A DNA stretch of 12,445 bases from Bacillota bacterium (GCA_021802375.1 JAKAAL010000048.1:1-12445), one strand, 5' to 3'. Positions 1 through 7,055 are shown, numbered from the stretch's first letter. The notes: a model not told the origin generated them from the sequence alone. Program-made: numbers and translations.

Positions 1-230
1 ATAATATTCGTGGCGATGGTGGTCCCCAAAACTATGGTGTCGACTTCCCGAAGAAATCCGGTGAGATCACGTCCAGTCTTTTTCGCGATGCGGCCCAATC
101 CCTCTAAAACGCCTTGGTTGAAATCGTCTGGTGTAGTAGGAGCCTTCCCTATCTCAAGATTTCCCTCGGCGTCGACCGCCACACAATCGGTAAACGTGCC
201 GCCAATATCTACTCCAACCTGATACGTCAT
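1..230 (-). CDS. HyuA-type hydantoinase/5-oxoprolinase family protein, N-terminal part (runs off left edge)
   Basis: Reading leftward from an ATG at 230, 76 codons stay open to the window edge, so only the N-terminus is seen. The start MTYQVGVDIGGTFTDCVAVD carries the acidic, glycine-rich phosphate-binding motif (DIGGTFTD, residues 8-15) typical of the hydantoinase A/oxoprolinase N-terminal domain, and LGTTIATN (about residues 68-75) matches the family's second conserved block. Family members are ATP-dependent ring-opening enzymes (N-methylhydantoinase, 5-oxoprolinase) or acetone/acetophenone carboxylase subunits; the substrate cannot be told from this fragment. The start is well supported: an AGGGAGGA ribosome binding site (238-245) sits 7 nt upstream, and a promoter with a palindrome lies at 388-416. 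A HyuB-type partner would be expected further left, outside the window. Family assignment is confident; the reaction is not. Confidence 0.88.
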   Translation of the reverse strand, partial: MTYQVGVDIGGTFTDCVAVDAEGNLEIGKAPTTPDDFNQGVLEGLGRIAKKTGRDLTGFLREVDTIVLGTTIATNI

Positions 231-387
231 GACAGATTCCTCCCTGCCTCACTCTTCTCGTGGCGGAACCAAATCGGTATATCCTGAATTCTTTTGGCAC
301 TGTTACGTAAACCGCCAAAATTTCCCCGTGCCAGCCCTGACAAAGCCTATTCATCTACCAATGTATCCAATCAATGCTAACAAATTT

Positions 388-411
388 AACATACCATCCG
401 GTCCGTATGTT
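388..411. promoter_or_regulatory. 24-bp palindromic operator candidate overlapping the promoter
   Basis: The arms AACATAC (388-394) and GTATGTT (405-411) are perfect inverted repeats around a 10-nt centre that adds one further symmetric GG/CC pair at its middle. The palindrome occupies the whole -10 box and spacer of the promoter at 388-416 and touches the -35 box, so a bound dimer would block RNA polymerase. Size and symmetry suit a TetR-family dimer. The TetR gene at 1173-1751 is the obvious candidate, but no copy of the same palindrome was found in front of that gene, so the pairing is inference. Confidence 0.5.
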
Positions 412-416
412 GTCAA
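388..416 (-). promoter_or_regulatory. Sigma-A-type promoter for the HyuA-family gene
   Basis: On the minus strand a perfect TTGACA -35 box (411-416) is followed after exactly 17 nt by TATGTT (388-393), a good -10 box. It points toward the HyuA-like gene starting at 230, giving an expected 5' leader of about 150 nt. No other minus-strand promoter of similar quality was seen between this gene and the TetR gene. The sequence match is direct; activity is inferred. Confidence 0.6.
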
Positions 417-512
417 CAATCATATTGTCGTGATAGTTCTTTCAATTTTGAGATGATTGGCAACCTCGTGCCTTGTTTTGTACGCCTCCCAGACAAGGAG
501 CATAGAATTTGA

Positions 513-756
513 GGCAATATAAGCAAAACGCCCCCATAAGCGCCCTGCTGGGGGAAGAGATACTCATAAAATAAGGCCGAATGACTATGGGCATCCCTAG
601 GTTCGGACTTATCTACCCAAGCATATAGGCCTCGGACCCAGGCGTTCCGCTCTTGGCGCAAGGGTTGCCCGGGGATTGCCGGTTCACAGCGCTACGCAGC
701 AGCGGATTGGCGGACAGTCGTCCCTCCGAACGGTATTTGGCAATACGAGCAAAACG
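513..756. repeat. Pair of 18-nt near-identical direct repeats
   Basis: GGCAATATAAGCAAAACG at 513-530 and GGCAATACGAGCAAAACG at 739-756 share 16 of 18 bases in the same orientation, 226 nt apart. On the minus strand both can be read as similar short peptides (VLLILP / VLLVLP). They may be remnants of a duplicated element or chance; no target-site duplication or longer flanking identity is obvious. Confidence 0.35.
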
Positions 757-1172
757 ATACCTTCAGAAAGCCATAAATTTCTCGGAACATGGTAATTACC
801 CACCAGAAAGCAAATTCGTGACATATCGTGCAACACTGAACGTCGTCTAGTTATTGGGGGTTGAACCGCTTCCAGGACCATCGAAACCTTGGCTGGCTCA
901 TGATCGTGACCTGGATGGCGCGGCGTACAAAAAATACCGGGCTTGAGACGGCACAAGCAAATGGATTCATGGCGCAGCCATCACCGGTTTCTGATTATCC
1001 TCAGGGGTTGGCCTAGCATTTGAGAAAGGTGATTTCCTGAGTGTGCTTAAAAATCCGAATTAAGATAACTTGGGTCGCGGAAAACGTCACGAAATGTGCA
1101 AGTTTAACACCGTTACCACCATATCTTGGAATTACGCAACATCCACAAAAAGGCGACCCTTCGTCAACAACC

Positions 1173-1751
1173 CTATGCTTTTAGCCCGGTAAGAAACAAT
1201 TTGGCAAACAATTCGCCGATTTCCCCCGATGTCAGGGATTCGTTGGCGCGAAACCAAGTATACATCCAGTTGGACATACCCAGCAAAGCCAAGGTAGCAA
1301 TGTTAGCTGGGATATCCGTTCTAAATACACCAGCTTCTTGGCCTTGGCGGATTACGGTTTCAAAAATTGCCTGGTATTTAGCCCGGACTGTTTTAATTTT
1401 TTCGAAATACTCCGGTTGCAACCTATGCATCTCTCTAAGGGAGACAGTAACTTCTTCGCGGAAAAGGCCAATGGATTCCACCCCATCAACGATTAAGGCC
1501 TGCAGTGTATCCCACGGCGGCATTCCCTGGCCCAAAATAGTTTCTGCATGAGTCATTTCGTAGCTCACCACTTGGTCGTGAATATGGTAAAGCAGATCAT
1601 CTTTTGAAGTAAAGTAATAATAAAACGCTCCCTTGGTGACATTCGCCGCATCAACAATATCTTGTACCGAGGTAGCGTCAAATCCACGCTGCGCAAATAG
1701 AATTATCGCGTGGCGCAACAACCGCTCGGGAACTAATTCAATTTGTGACAT
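1173..1751 (-). CDS. TetR/AcrR-family transcriptional regulator
   Basis: A 192-residue protein of usual TetR length. Residues about 8-55 form the tetR_N helix-turn-helix domain: the sequence from ERLLRHAIILFAQRGF through TSVQDIVDAANVTKGAFYYYF (residues 28-47) and SKDDLL is the family signature. The C-terminal part (about 75-190) is the helical ligand-binding and dimerisation domain and resembles the broad FadR/KstR-like acyl-CoA-sensing branch only in general form, so the ligand is unknown. The ATG at 1751 is preferred over an upstream in-frame start at 1832 because AGGGGGAG (1757-1764) lies 5 nt before it. A direct repeat CATGATAC (1795-1802, 1811-1818) lies upstream and may serve autoregulation. 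Likely targets are its own gene and perhaps the HyuA-family gene downstream on the same strand, whose promoter carries a palindrome. Confidence 0.93.
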   Translation of the reverse strand: MSQIELVPERLLRHAIILFAQRGFDATSVQDIVDAANVTKGAFYYYFTSKDDLLYHIHDQVVSYEMTHAETILGQGMPPWDTLQALIVDGVESIGLFREEVTVSLREMHRLQPEYFEKIKTVRAKYQAIFETVIRQGQEAGVFRTDIPANIATLALLGMSNWMYTWFRANESLTSGEIGELFAKLFLTGLKA

Positions 1752-1788
1752 GCTGTCTCCCCCTAAGTCATTTAGCTTAATTCCCCAT

Positions 1789-1818
1789 TTTATACATGAT
1801 ACAACACCGCCATGATAC
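1789..1818 (-). promoter_or_regulatory. Possible TetR-gene promoter with a direct-repeat site
   Basis: In front of the TetR gene the minus strand has TATAAA (1789-1794), usable as a -10 box, flanked upstream by two exact copies of GTATCATG (plus-strand CATGATAC at 1795-1802 and 1811-1818), 16 nt apart start to start. No good -35 box accompanies it. The repeats are a plausible site for a regulator bound on one DNA face, but this is inference. Confidence 0.3.
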
Positions 1819-2552
1819 GCCGAAGACTGCAATCAGCATTTTAACTCTTGACGAGTTATTCCAAGCGCCGGATGCTTCTTGGCCCATCACACCTTTCAGA
1901 AAACCATTCCGCCCATCGCGACGGACTCCTCGGCGATCAAAATGGTTCCGTAACCGTTGCACCATCTCTAGTTTACCCTTCGGATGCGGGCTTCCCGCGT
2001 TGGTAATCCGAACGCTTTTTTTGCCTGCGAAGCGCTCCGCGAACGGGACTGTTAGACCAGTCGTTAGACCAGTCGCCGGACAATTTCCTTCTCATACAAC
2101 CTAGGCTAGAGAGCCATGTGCGTAGCACCACCGAAACCGCCAAATCTGCAGATCATCCCACGGTCGCTCCTTGATGTCGTACAGACTGGGGCTCACAAAG
2201 GGGCTTGGCCAATGTTTATGCCGTTTTGAAAACCGGGCTACCGATTCTTGGATAATAAAAAGATCACGCCGGCGAAACTGTTGAACCCCATCAAGCGGTT
2301 ACGTAAGAACGCTCTGCAACGGAATCCATCGTCCTCATAGTCCACGATACACTCAATGGCACGCTGCGACGACGGGCGGGGCATCGCTGAACCTTGTCGT
2401 CCAAATAGCGTGAGCACAAGATTCCGAAACCCGGGGTCAGAGCGCACTACGCAAGCAGTGGCCGATTGAATAGAAAGAAAGCTGTCGCTGGTGGATTAAA
2501 CAGTGGCATTTCACGTGGAAAACCGGAGGGAGTCACGCCGAAGACCGCAATT
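1815..2552 (+). repeat. Two copies of a ~19-nt motif (possible element ends)
   Basis: ACGCCGAAGACTGCAATCAG at about 1816-1835 and ACGCCGAAGACCGCAATTAG at about 2534-2553 differ at two positions and share orientation, about 718 nt apart. Both are followed by a TTTTAAC/TTAAAAC tract. They could mark the ends of two related decayed elements. Confidence 0.4.
2051..2074. repeat. 12-bp tandem duplication
   Basis: GTTAGACCAGTC occurs twice back to back (2051-2062 and 2063-2074). It lies in the gene-poor interval and does not disturb any recognised gene. It looks like a simple slippage or duplication event. Confidence 0.7.
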
Positions 2553-2831
2553 AGAAGTTAAAACGGACGCTATGTTCCGTCTTGGAGCGTCTCAAACCCG
2601 GTCCGGCCAGCCGGACGGGCGATAGCAAAATTCGATGGATTTCTTGGCCATAAGAGCGCTGACGATCCCCGAGTGAAAACCTTGTGGCGAAGATTTCGCC
2701 AATTCGTCGTGGGGCTACTACCTTCAGGTTACGGAACCGATGTCTCAGTCCTCTTGCCAACCGTTCTGATGAGCGAGTAGCCCCCGGGGAGTTGCACCCC
2801 GAGGCTTTCCCAGAACCGGCCATGAACCTCT

Positions 2832-3029
2832 CTATCGACGACCCATGTCCACCGGGGTGGGGCCGCCTTTGCGACGAATCCGGAGATTCATCGGTAAAGC
2901 GATGGGATGCCCGCCCCAGGGCGGGCTCCAAATCACCACCAACAAGACCAGCGCGCCAATATCCTGCAAGCCCGACATGCCGACCGGGATACCGGATCCA
3001 CGCACTAAAATCATGCGCTCATTGCGCAA
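2832..3029 (-). pseudogene. Transposase-like fragment (possible decayed IS)
   Basis: The minus-strand frame contains a hydrophobic stretch followed by HPIALPMNLRIRRKGGPTP and VDMGRR, then a TAG. This resembles the central part of DDE-type transposases, in which a hydrophobic strand is followed by a P-ALP---R-YRK pattern and an alpha-helical segment. A shift of frame at the TAG continues as an open frame (2551-2931) containing GSGKASG and SYGQEIHRI without recognised domains. No start, upstream catalytic Asp block or intact downstream catalytic Glu region was found. I infer a truncated, frameshifted transposase; it could instead be a chance open frame. Confidence 0.3.
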
Positions 3030-3241
3030 GATCGGGAGCGATCACTGCGGACGAAAACAGGCTCGCCAACGACATCCGCCATATCTCCATCACCACGTTC
3101 CTCCTGGACCGTGGCGGGGATTGCATCCAGATTGTTATGATGCCATAATAAAAGAACCTTTGGGTGGTAATTTTTGGTACTCCCTACCAACGCCATGCCA
3201 CTCGGAACTTCTGTTTGTCACCCCCTAAAAACAGTGTCGAA

Positions 3242-3271
3242 TTTTACGAAACTTTTCAAAGTTGAGTAAAA
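3242..3271. repeat. 30-nt AT-rich interrupted palindrome downstream of glpC
   Basis: TTTTAC-GA-AACTTT-TC-AAAGTT-GA-GTAAAA reads as two perfect 6-bp stem blocks separated by a symmetric GA/GA internal mismatch, with a 2-nt centre. It lies about 40 nt beyond the glpC stop. It lacks the GC-rich stem and trailing T-run of an intrinsic terminator. It may be a protein-binding palindrome, part of a mobile-element end, or a weak RNA structure; function is unknown. Confidence 0.5.
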
Positions 3272-3310
3272 CAAATACTCCAGTCTATATTCATGGCAAC
3301 CTCACGTTAG

Positions 3311-4459
3311 TTAGCCCTTATTAAGCCTCTGATAGAGCCACAATGCGGGATGAAGTGCGGAAACTTCCGTATATTGGTGCAAATGAAGCGCGCATGTGCC
3401 GCTATCCACCAACATCGACTCAGGCTCGGGAGTAAGACATAATTCCTCAAGAGCTGACTTGGCTGATTTGCCTAAAGCCGCTGCCGCATCTTCGTGCTCA
3501 GCCTTAAATGCATACGATCCTGCCGCTCCGCAACAAGCAATGCCCAGCGGAACCGGTATAGCACTAGTCAATGCCGCCAACTGCTCCATCGCTCCTTCTC
3601 CTTGAGCCACCTTGCCGCGGCATGTGGTATGCACCAAGACTTGCCGACCTTTTTCAGATACCTGCGCCCAAAATTCTTGGGGTGCATGTGATACAATCCA
3701 GTCGGTCCACGGCATGACCACCGTAGTCGGGCTATCCAAGCCCAAATAACGCGGCCATTCATCGCGGATAGTGCCATCGCAAGTCGCATTGAGGGTCAGT
3801 AACGTGGAAACCGGGGTACGGTTCAGCGCATCATAAGTGCTGGCAGCAATGTCTTTCGCGTCTTGCAGCCGCCCGCTGGCATATGCCGCTGCTCCACAGC
3901 AGTGAGCATCCCGAGGCACCAGTTGAACCTGATATCCTAGCTGATTGAGGATCCACACGGCGGCCTTTACGGTCTCCCCGCCATAGTCTCGGTTGAAACA
4001 GTCTACAAACAACCCGATCTCTCGGTTCGGAACACTTTGGTGTAGTGAGCGGAAGATCCGGTTTTTTTTCGGATAATCAGCCTTTCTCGAGAGTCGAAAG
4101 GCTGTAGCGAAAAGTCGCGGCACTTTATCAGGCCCTACGGGCAATCGTCCTATCCAATGAGGGTGGGATAGGGCAAAGTCTCGCAGTCGACCAATTTTTG
4201 ACCGGTAGCGTCGATGGCGGTCTTTATGTTGAGCAATAAGATGGGCAACCGGAACCTGTGCCGGGCAGGCTTCTTCGCAAAGTTGGCAAAATGTGCAATC
4301 GTCCACCGAAGCATCTGTTTGCTGAAAGTCGGCCGCCACTGCACTTCGCCACCACTCCGGTCCCAATGCCTTAGGCCCGGAAAACGCGGAATCGACCCGG
4401 ACAATTGGGCACGCGGCAATACACAACGAGCATTTGAGACACGCATCATCATTTAGCAA
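3311..4459 (-). CDS. glpC: Anaerobic glycerol-3-phosphate dehydrogenase subunit C (Fe-S electron-transfer subunit)
   Basis: A 382-residue protein, close to the 396 of E. coli GlpC. Two ferredoxin-type [4Fe-4S] motifs are intact: C7, C10, C13, C17 and C55, C58, C61, C65, each ending CP. Two CCG domains follow, with CCG at 187-189 and 309-311 plus outlying C154, C227, C280 and C356, as in heterodisulfide-reductase-like proteins that bind unusual clusters. The segment SGPKALGPEWWR and the pattern LSHPHWIG also match GlpC. In characterised systems GlpC anchors GlpAB to the membrane and passes electrons to menaquinone. The TTG start at 4459 is chosen because a perfect AGGAGG (4466-4471) lies 6 nt upstream and it keeps the first Fe-S motif; nearby ATGs are out of frame. 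It overlaps the end of glpB by 11 nt, indicating translational coupling. No strong terminator follows. Confidence 0.93.
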   Translation of the reverse strand: MLNDDACLKCSLCIAACPIVRVDSAFSGPKALGPEWWRSAVAADFQQTDASVDDCTFCQLCEEACPAQVPVAHLIAQHKDRHRRYRSKIGRLRDFALSHPHWIGRLPVGPDKVPRLFATAFRLSRKADYPKKNRIFRSLHQSVPNREIGLFVDCFNRDYGGETVKAAVWILNQLGYQVQLVPRDAHCCGAAAYASGRLQDAKDIAASTYDALNRTPVSTLLTLNATCDGTIRDEWPRYLGLDSPTTVVMPWTDWIVSHAPQEFWAQVSEKGRQVLVHTTCRGKVAQGEGAMEQLAALTSAIPVPLGIACCGAAGSYAFKAEHEDAAAALGKSAKSALEELCLTPEPESMLVDSGTCALHLHQYTEVSALHPALWLYQRLNKG

Positions 4460-5591
4460 GGCTGACCTCCTGTTGCACAGAGTGCCACCACTTCAATACC
4501 GAACCCAAGACTTGCCCTGCACCTCCATGAAGGTCGCCGTTCCATCTCCCGGAGGACCGGCCCACCACATCATAGTTCGAGGAATCTCGGGCAATTGACA
4601 GCAATGGCAAATCTTCGGGATCGCCGCTCCATAAGATGGTCTCCCCTGTCGCCGTATTAGTCACGGTATGATCCCAATTCACCCGCAATCCGCCGCCTAA
4701 TACGCCACCGGTGGCCAAAACTGTCCGCCCCGCAAGCACTCGACCGTCGGTTAGCCACACACCGTCGTTACTTATTCGGATGGCCTCCCCCGTTAGCAAA
4801 CGGACTCCTTGACGTACCAAAAATTTTTGCCAGCGTTCTTGAATCCGAATCCCGCCCAAAGCCGGAGCAACCAGCGGAATCTCTTTGACCTTCCGTCCTA
4901 ACGCCAAACTTAAGCGATTTAAGAGCTGTTCAGTATGGCGGATCCCTATGACTTGCGGCAAAAGCAGTGGATTTTGAGCATCCGTGCCCACTAGTGCTTG
5001 CTCCAGATCGTGCATTAGCCAATCCATCCCGACTTCCGTATCAAAGAACCCAGCCCAATGCAAGGCCGTCCAACGCGGAGACCAATTTCCCGGTGCTGGC
5101 CGATACCTTGCCTGCGCCTCGAGTCCACTGCTCAATTGATACCTGGCGGTCCAACTTTCTAAATCCAAATCGGCAATGCCATGCCACGACACTACCGTAA
5201 CCGGCTCCGGTATTCTGCAAGCATATTGCCAGTTTGGTACGACATAGCGCGGATACAGCACGCCCGTGGCCGTCGGGCTTAAGAGGTTTGCAGCCATCAC
5301 ATCAACCTGAGTCTCCACCCCAATGCCCGCTAATATTTGCCTCCAGGTATCCCAACCAGACAGCCATTGGTCATAGGACAGATACCGCGAAAGAACGTCG
5401 CGGTGATCTTCAGGATGCGTGACCGGCCTCAATTTGTGATCCACACTATAAAAATCTAAGGTTCCGCTCCATAAGGGAAACGAACCTTGTCCATGAGACA
5501 CCACCGTGACATTGTAGCCAGCGTCCAGCAATAACGAGGCGGACAACAGCCCTGACGGTCCTTTGCCCACCACCACCCACTCACGACTCAT
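4449..5591 (-). CDS. glpB: Anaerobic glycerol-3-phosphate dehydrogenase subunit B
   Basis: About 380 residues from the ATG at 5591. The N-terminus MSREWVVVGKGPSGLLSASL has the GxGxxG dinucleotide-binding fold (VVGKGPSG), followed by SFPLWSGTLDF, matching the SGSLDLL region of GlpB. The later blocks VIGIRHTEQLLNRL, FLVRQGVRLLTG and VLATGGVLGGGL correspond to conserved GlpB segments. E. coli GlpB is 419 residues, so this is slightly short but looks complete. GlpB binds a flavin and forms the soluble catalytic dimer with GlpA. The start is chosen at 5591, not at an in-frame codon 51 nt upstream inside glpA, because it gives the classical ATGA overlap with the glpA stop (5588-5591) and puts the nucleotide-binding strand at the N-terminus. 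The C-terminus overlaps glpC by 11 nt. Confidence 0.9.
   Translation of the reverse strand: MSREWVVVGKGPSGLLSASLLLDAGYNVTVVSHGQGSFPLWSGTLDFYSVDHKLRPVTHPEDHRDVLSRYLSYDQWLSGWDTWRQILAGIGVETQVDVMAANLLSPTATGVLYPRYVVPNWQYACRIPEPVTVVSWHGIADLDLESWTARYQLSSGLEAQARYRPAPGNWSPRWTALHWAGFFDTEVGMDWLMHDLEQALVGTDAQNPLLLPQVIGIRHTEQLLNRLSLALGRKVKEIPLVAPALGGIRIQERWQKFLVRQGVRLLTGEAIRISNDGVWLTDGRVLAGRTVLATGGVLGGGLRVNWDHTVTNTATGETILWSGDPEDLPLLSIARDSSNYDVVGRSSGRWNGDLHGGAGQVLGSVLKWWHSVQQEVSLAK
4466..4471 (-). promoter_or_regulatory. Ribosome binding site deciding the TTG start of glpC
   Basis: AGGAGG on the minus strand ends 6 nt before the TTG at 4459. This perfect Shine-Dalgarno supports TTG initiation although an out-of-frame ATGATGATG run lies just downstream. 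Confidence 0.8.
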
Positions 5592-7030
5592 TTTGGTGGC
5601 TCCCCCAATCCCTGAAAACGAATGTTGCGTTGCAGCAGCCACTCCACCGCGTTGTCACCCCAGAGTGCGGATAACATGCCACGTTCACGCTCTTTTCGAA
5701 ATTTCAGAAGCTCCTGATCGCTTTGATCAATCCCCAGCTGATGGCTCTGCCATGCCGCTACTCGATGGCCGCAAAAGGTTCCCTGGCAGGGCCCCATGCC
5801 AAACCAGGTGCGTGTCCGCAAATCTGTTAGCGAGCAACCGGAATAGTGCTGTATTTGCCGACTCGATACTCTTTCGCATTCACACAGCAAAGGTTCGGCG
5901 TGACCACCAGCGCCAACCCCCTCTACCCGGGGGGGCAAGGGATGATCCTGGGTTTGGCATGCCGTGGAGTAATGCAAGTATCCTGCAACCCTATCCGCCA
6001 CTTGTTGCGCCATCAACCGAAACGTGGTCCATTTTCCCCCAATGACGGAAAATGCCCCTGATAATGGATGCTCTACGACCACAAAATCCCGGCTGATGTC
6101 TCGAGTCGGAGTGCTGCCGCTACCCGGTGCCCGATATAGCGGACGAACTCCAGTAAAAGCCCGCAACACTCGCCACTGTCCCATATCGGGAAACATCTCC
6201 TGACCTCGCTCCATTAACTCGAAAACTTCTTGAATGTCCGGTGATGGGGCTGCTGGCAAATCGGTTTCCCGGTCGGTGGTTCCCCAGATACTGATGTGGT
6301 CATGAGGAACTAAAATATCTCCATCTCCAGGCATGTCTAGCCGGTTAATCACTTGGGGTTGGTGACGATGAGAAAACAACACCATGACACCACGCGACAG
6401 TGTTAAAGGCACCGGATCACCCCATAGGGCCGCCACTTCCCCGGCCCAGGGACCAGCCGCATTCACCACGGCATCTACGGCCAATTCTTGGGTTCCTTGA
6501 GCAGATTCGAGAATCACCTTGCAAATCTTGCCGTTTACTTGCGCCGCACCAACCAATCGGGTATGGGTCAACACCCTGCCCCCACCCGATTCAACTCCCC
6601 GGGCAAGTGCCTGCAATAACGGATACCCATTGATCACACCATCGTTCACTGAAAAAACCCGACTCCAACGAGAGTTGAGTCCTTCTACTGCGACACTAGC
6701 CGCCACCGGAATGTGCACCGCCTGACAACCTTGTTTCCATTTGTCGATGAGGCGATCAGGCACTTCAGGGGGAGCAGCAAACAGCCCTCCAGTATCCTCA
6801 ATGTAGGAAGCCGCGATGCGTCGCAAGCAAAGGTTCTCAGTTTGGCATTGGCCCGCCGCTACCGTATCAGTCAAGACATATCTTGCCCCACTGTGCAAAA
6901 GGCCATGAAAACGCCCCGAGGTCCCATGAGCCAAGTCTCCTTGATCCACCACCGTCACCGGTACGCCTCGCAGCATGAGATCCCAAGCTGCCCCAAGACC
7001 AGTTGCTCCTGCTCCCACCACCACCACCAA
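5588..7030 (-). CDS. glpA: Anaerobic glycerol-3-phosphate dehydrogenase subunit A (FAD catalytic subunit)
   Basis: A 480-residue FAD-dependent oxidoreductase that converts sn-glycerol 3-phosphate to dihydroxyacetone phosphate. The N-terminal VVVVGAGATGLGAAWDLMLRG is the Rossmann FAD site; HGTSGRFHGLLHSGARYVLTD (about 35-55) is highly typical of GlpA. VVNAAGPWAG (188-197), DGDILVPHDHISIWGTTDRE (236-255) and VIGGKWTTFRLMA (329-341) are further conserved blocks. Residues about 380-425 form the BFD-like [2Fe-2S] domain with C383, C385, C415 and C420, which separates GlpA from aerobic GlpD. It is somewhat shorter than E. coli GlpA (542), mainly in the linker and C-terminus. The TTG start at 7030 is favoured by AAGGGGAG (7039-7046) 8 nt upstream; GTG codons immediately after it are alternatives. 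A promoter and leader hairpin lie upstream (7056-7163). It is first of glpABC, with an ATGA overlap to glpB. Confidence 0.95.
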   Translation of the reverse strand: MVVVVGAGATGLGAAWDLMLRGVPVTVVDQGDLAHGTSGRFHGLLHSGARYVLTDTVAAGQCQTENLCLRRIAASYIEDTGGLFAAPPEVPDRLIDKWKQGCQAVHIPVAASVAVEGLNSRWSRVFSVNDGVINGYPLLQALARGVESGGGRVLTHTRLVGAAQVNGKICKVILESAQGTQELAVDAVVNAAGPWAGEVAALWGDPVPLTLSRGVMVLFSHRHQPQVINRLDMPGDGDILVPHDHISIWGTTDRETDLPAAPSPDIQEVFELMERGQEMFPDMGQWRVLRAFTGVRPLYRAPGSGSTPTRDISRDFVVVEHPLSGAFSVIGGKWTTFRLMAQQVADRVAGYLHYSTACQTQDHPLPPRVEGVGAGGHAEPLLCECERVSSRQIQHYSGCSLTDLRTRTWFGMGPCQGTFCGHRVAAWQSHQLGIDQSDQELLKFRKERERGMLSALWGDNAVEWLLQRNIRFQGLGEPPK

Positions 7031-7038
7031 GGCAGCAT

Positions 7039-7046
7039 CTCCCCTT
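7039..7046 (-). promoter_or_regulatory. Ribosome binding site supporting the TTG start of glpA
   Basis: AAGGGGAG on the minus strand lies 8 nt before the TTG at 7030. A nearby ATG between it and the TTG is out of frame with glpA. Two in-frame GTG codons directly follow, so a start a few residues later cannot be excluded. Confidence 0.65.
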
Positions 7047-7055
7047 CACGGCAAA

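Larger units (their letters stand above)
231..1172. other. Long non-coding or decayed interval between the TetR gene and the HyuA-family gene
   Basis: About 940 bases with no convincing gene. Short open frames exist on both strands, but none has a recognisable domain or a good ribosome binding site. The left part holds the promoter and palindrome at 388-416. Two 18-nt near-copies of GGCAATA(TA/CG)AGCAAAACG occur at 513-530 and 739-756. A stretch at about 660-705 resembles another at about 2420-2463 (see findings). No tRNA, CRISPR array or strong terminator was seen. The interval may be eroded mobile-element or pseudogene sequence. Confidence 0.5.
1819..3240. other. Gene-poor region with probable decayed insertion-sequence fragments
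   Basis: Between the TetR gene and glpC there is about 1.56 kb without an intact gene. Minus-strand frames hold transposase-like fragments broken by stops and frameshifts (best seen at 2832-3029). The motif ACGCCGAAGAC(T/C)GCAAT(C/T)AG occurs twice on the plus strand (about 1815 and 2534). In the same minus-strand frame both give LIAVFGV, as if two related element ends or gene tails lie in tandem. A minus-strand frame at 2238-2447 encodes an unrecognised 69-residue peptide without a clear ribosome binding site. No intact terminal inverted repeats or target duplications were identified. The IS interpretation rests on weak resemblance. Confidence 0.4.

Noticed and set aside
413..956. Small open frames on both strands in the interval between the TetR gene and the HyuA-family gene
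   Set aside because: No conserved domain, ribosome binding site or codon pattern; they overlap one another and are rich in rare-residue runs.
1126..1551. 141-codon plus-strand open frame
   Set aside because: Antisense to the TetR gene; no recognisable domain and no good ribosome binding site.
1752..1832. Longer TetR start at 1832
   Set aside because: The extra 27 residues have no TetR similarity; the ATG at 1751 has a good ribosome binding site and the usual distance to the helix-turn-helix.
1796..3148. Plus-strand open frames of 102, 154 and 127 codons in the gene-poor interval
   Set aside because: Composition rich in Pro/Arg/Ser and lacking domains, typical of unselected GC-rich frames; the faint transposase resemblance is on the opposite strand.
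5592..5642. Longer glpB start at 5642
   Set aside because: It would extend glpB 17 residues into glpA with no family similarity; the ATG at 5591 gives an ATGA overlap and places the FAD-binding strand at the N-terminus.
5563..6045. 160-codon plus-strand open frame
   Set aside because: Antisense to the glpA 3' end, including its Fe-S domain; sequence looks random.
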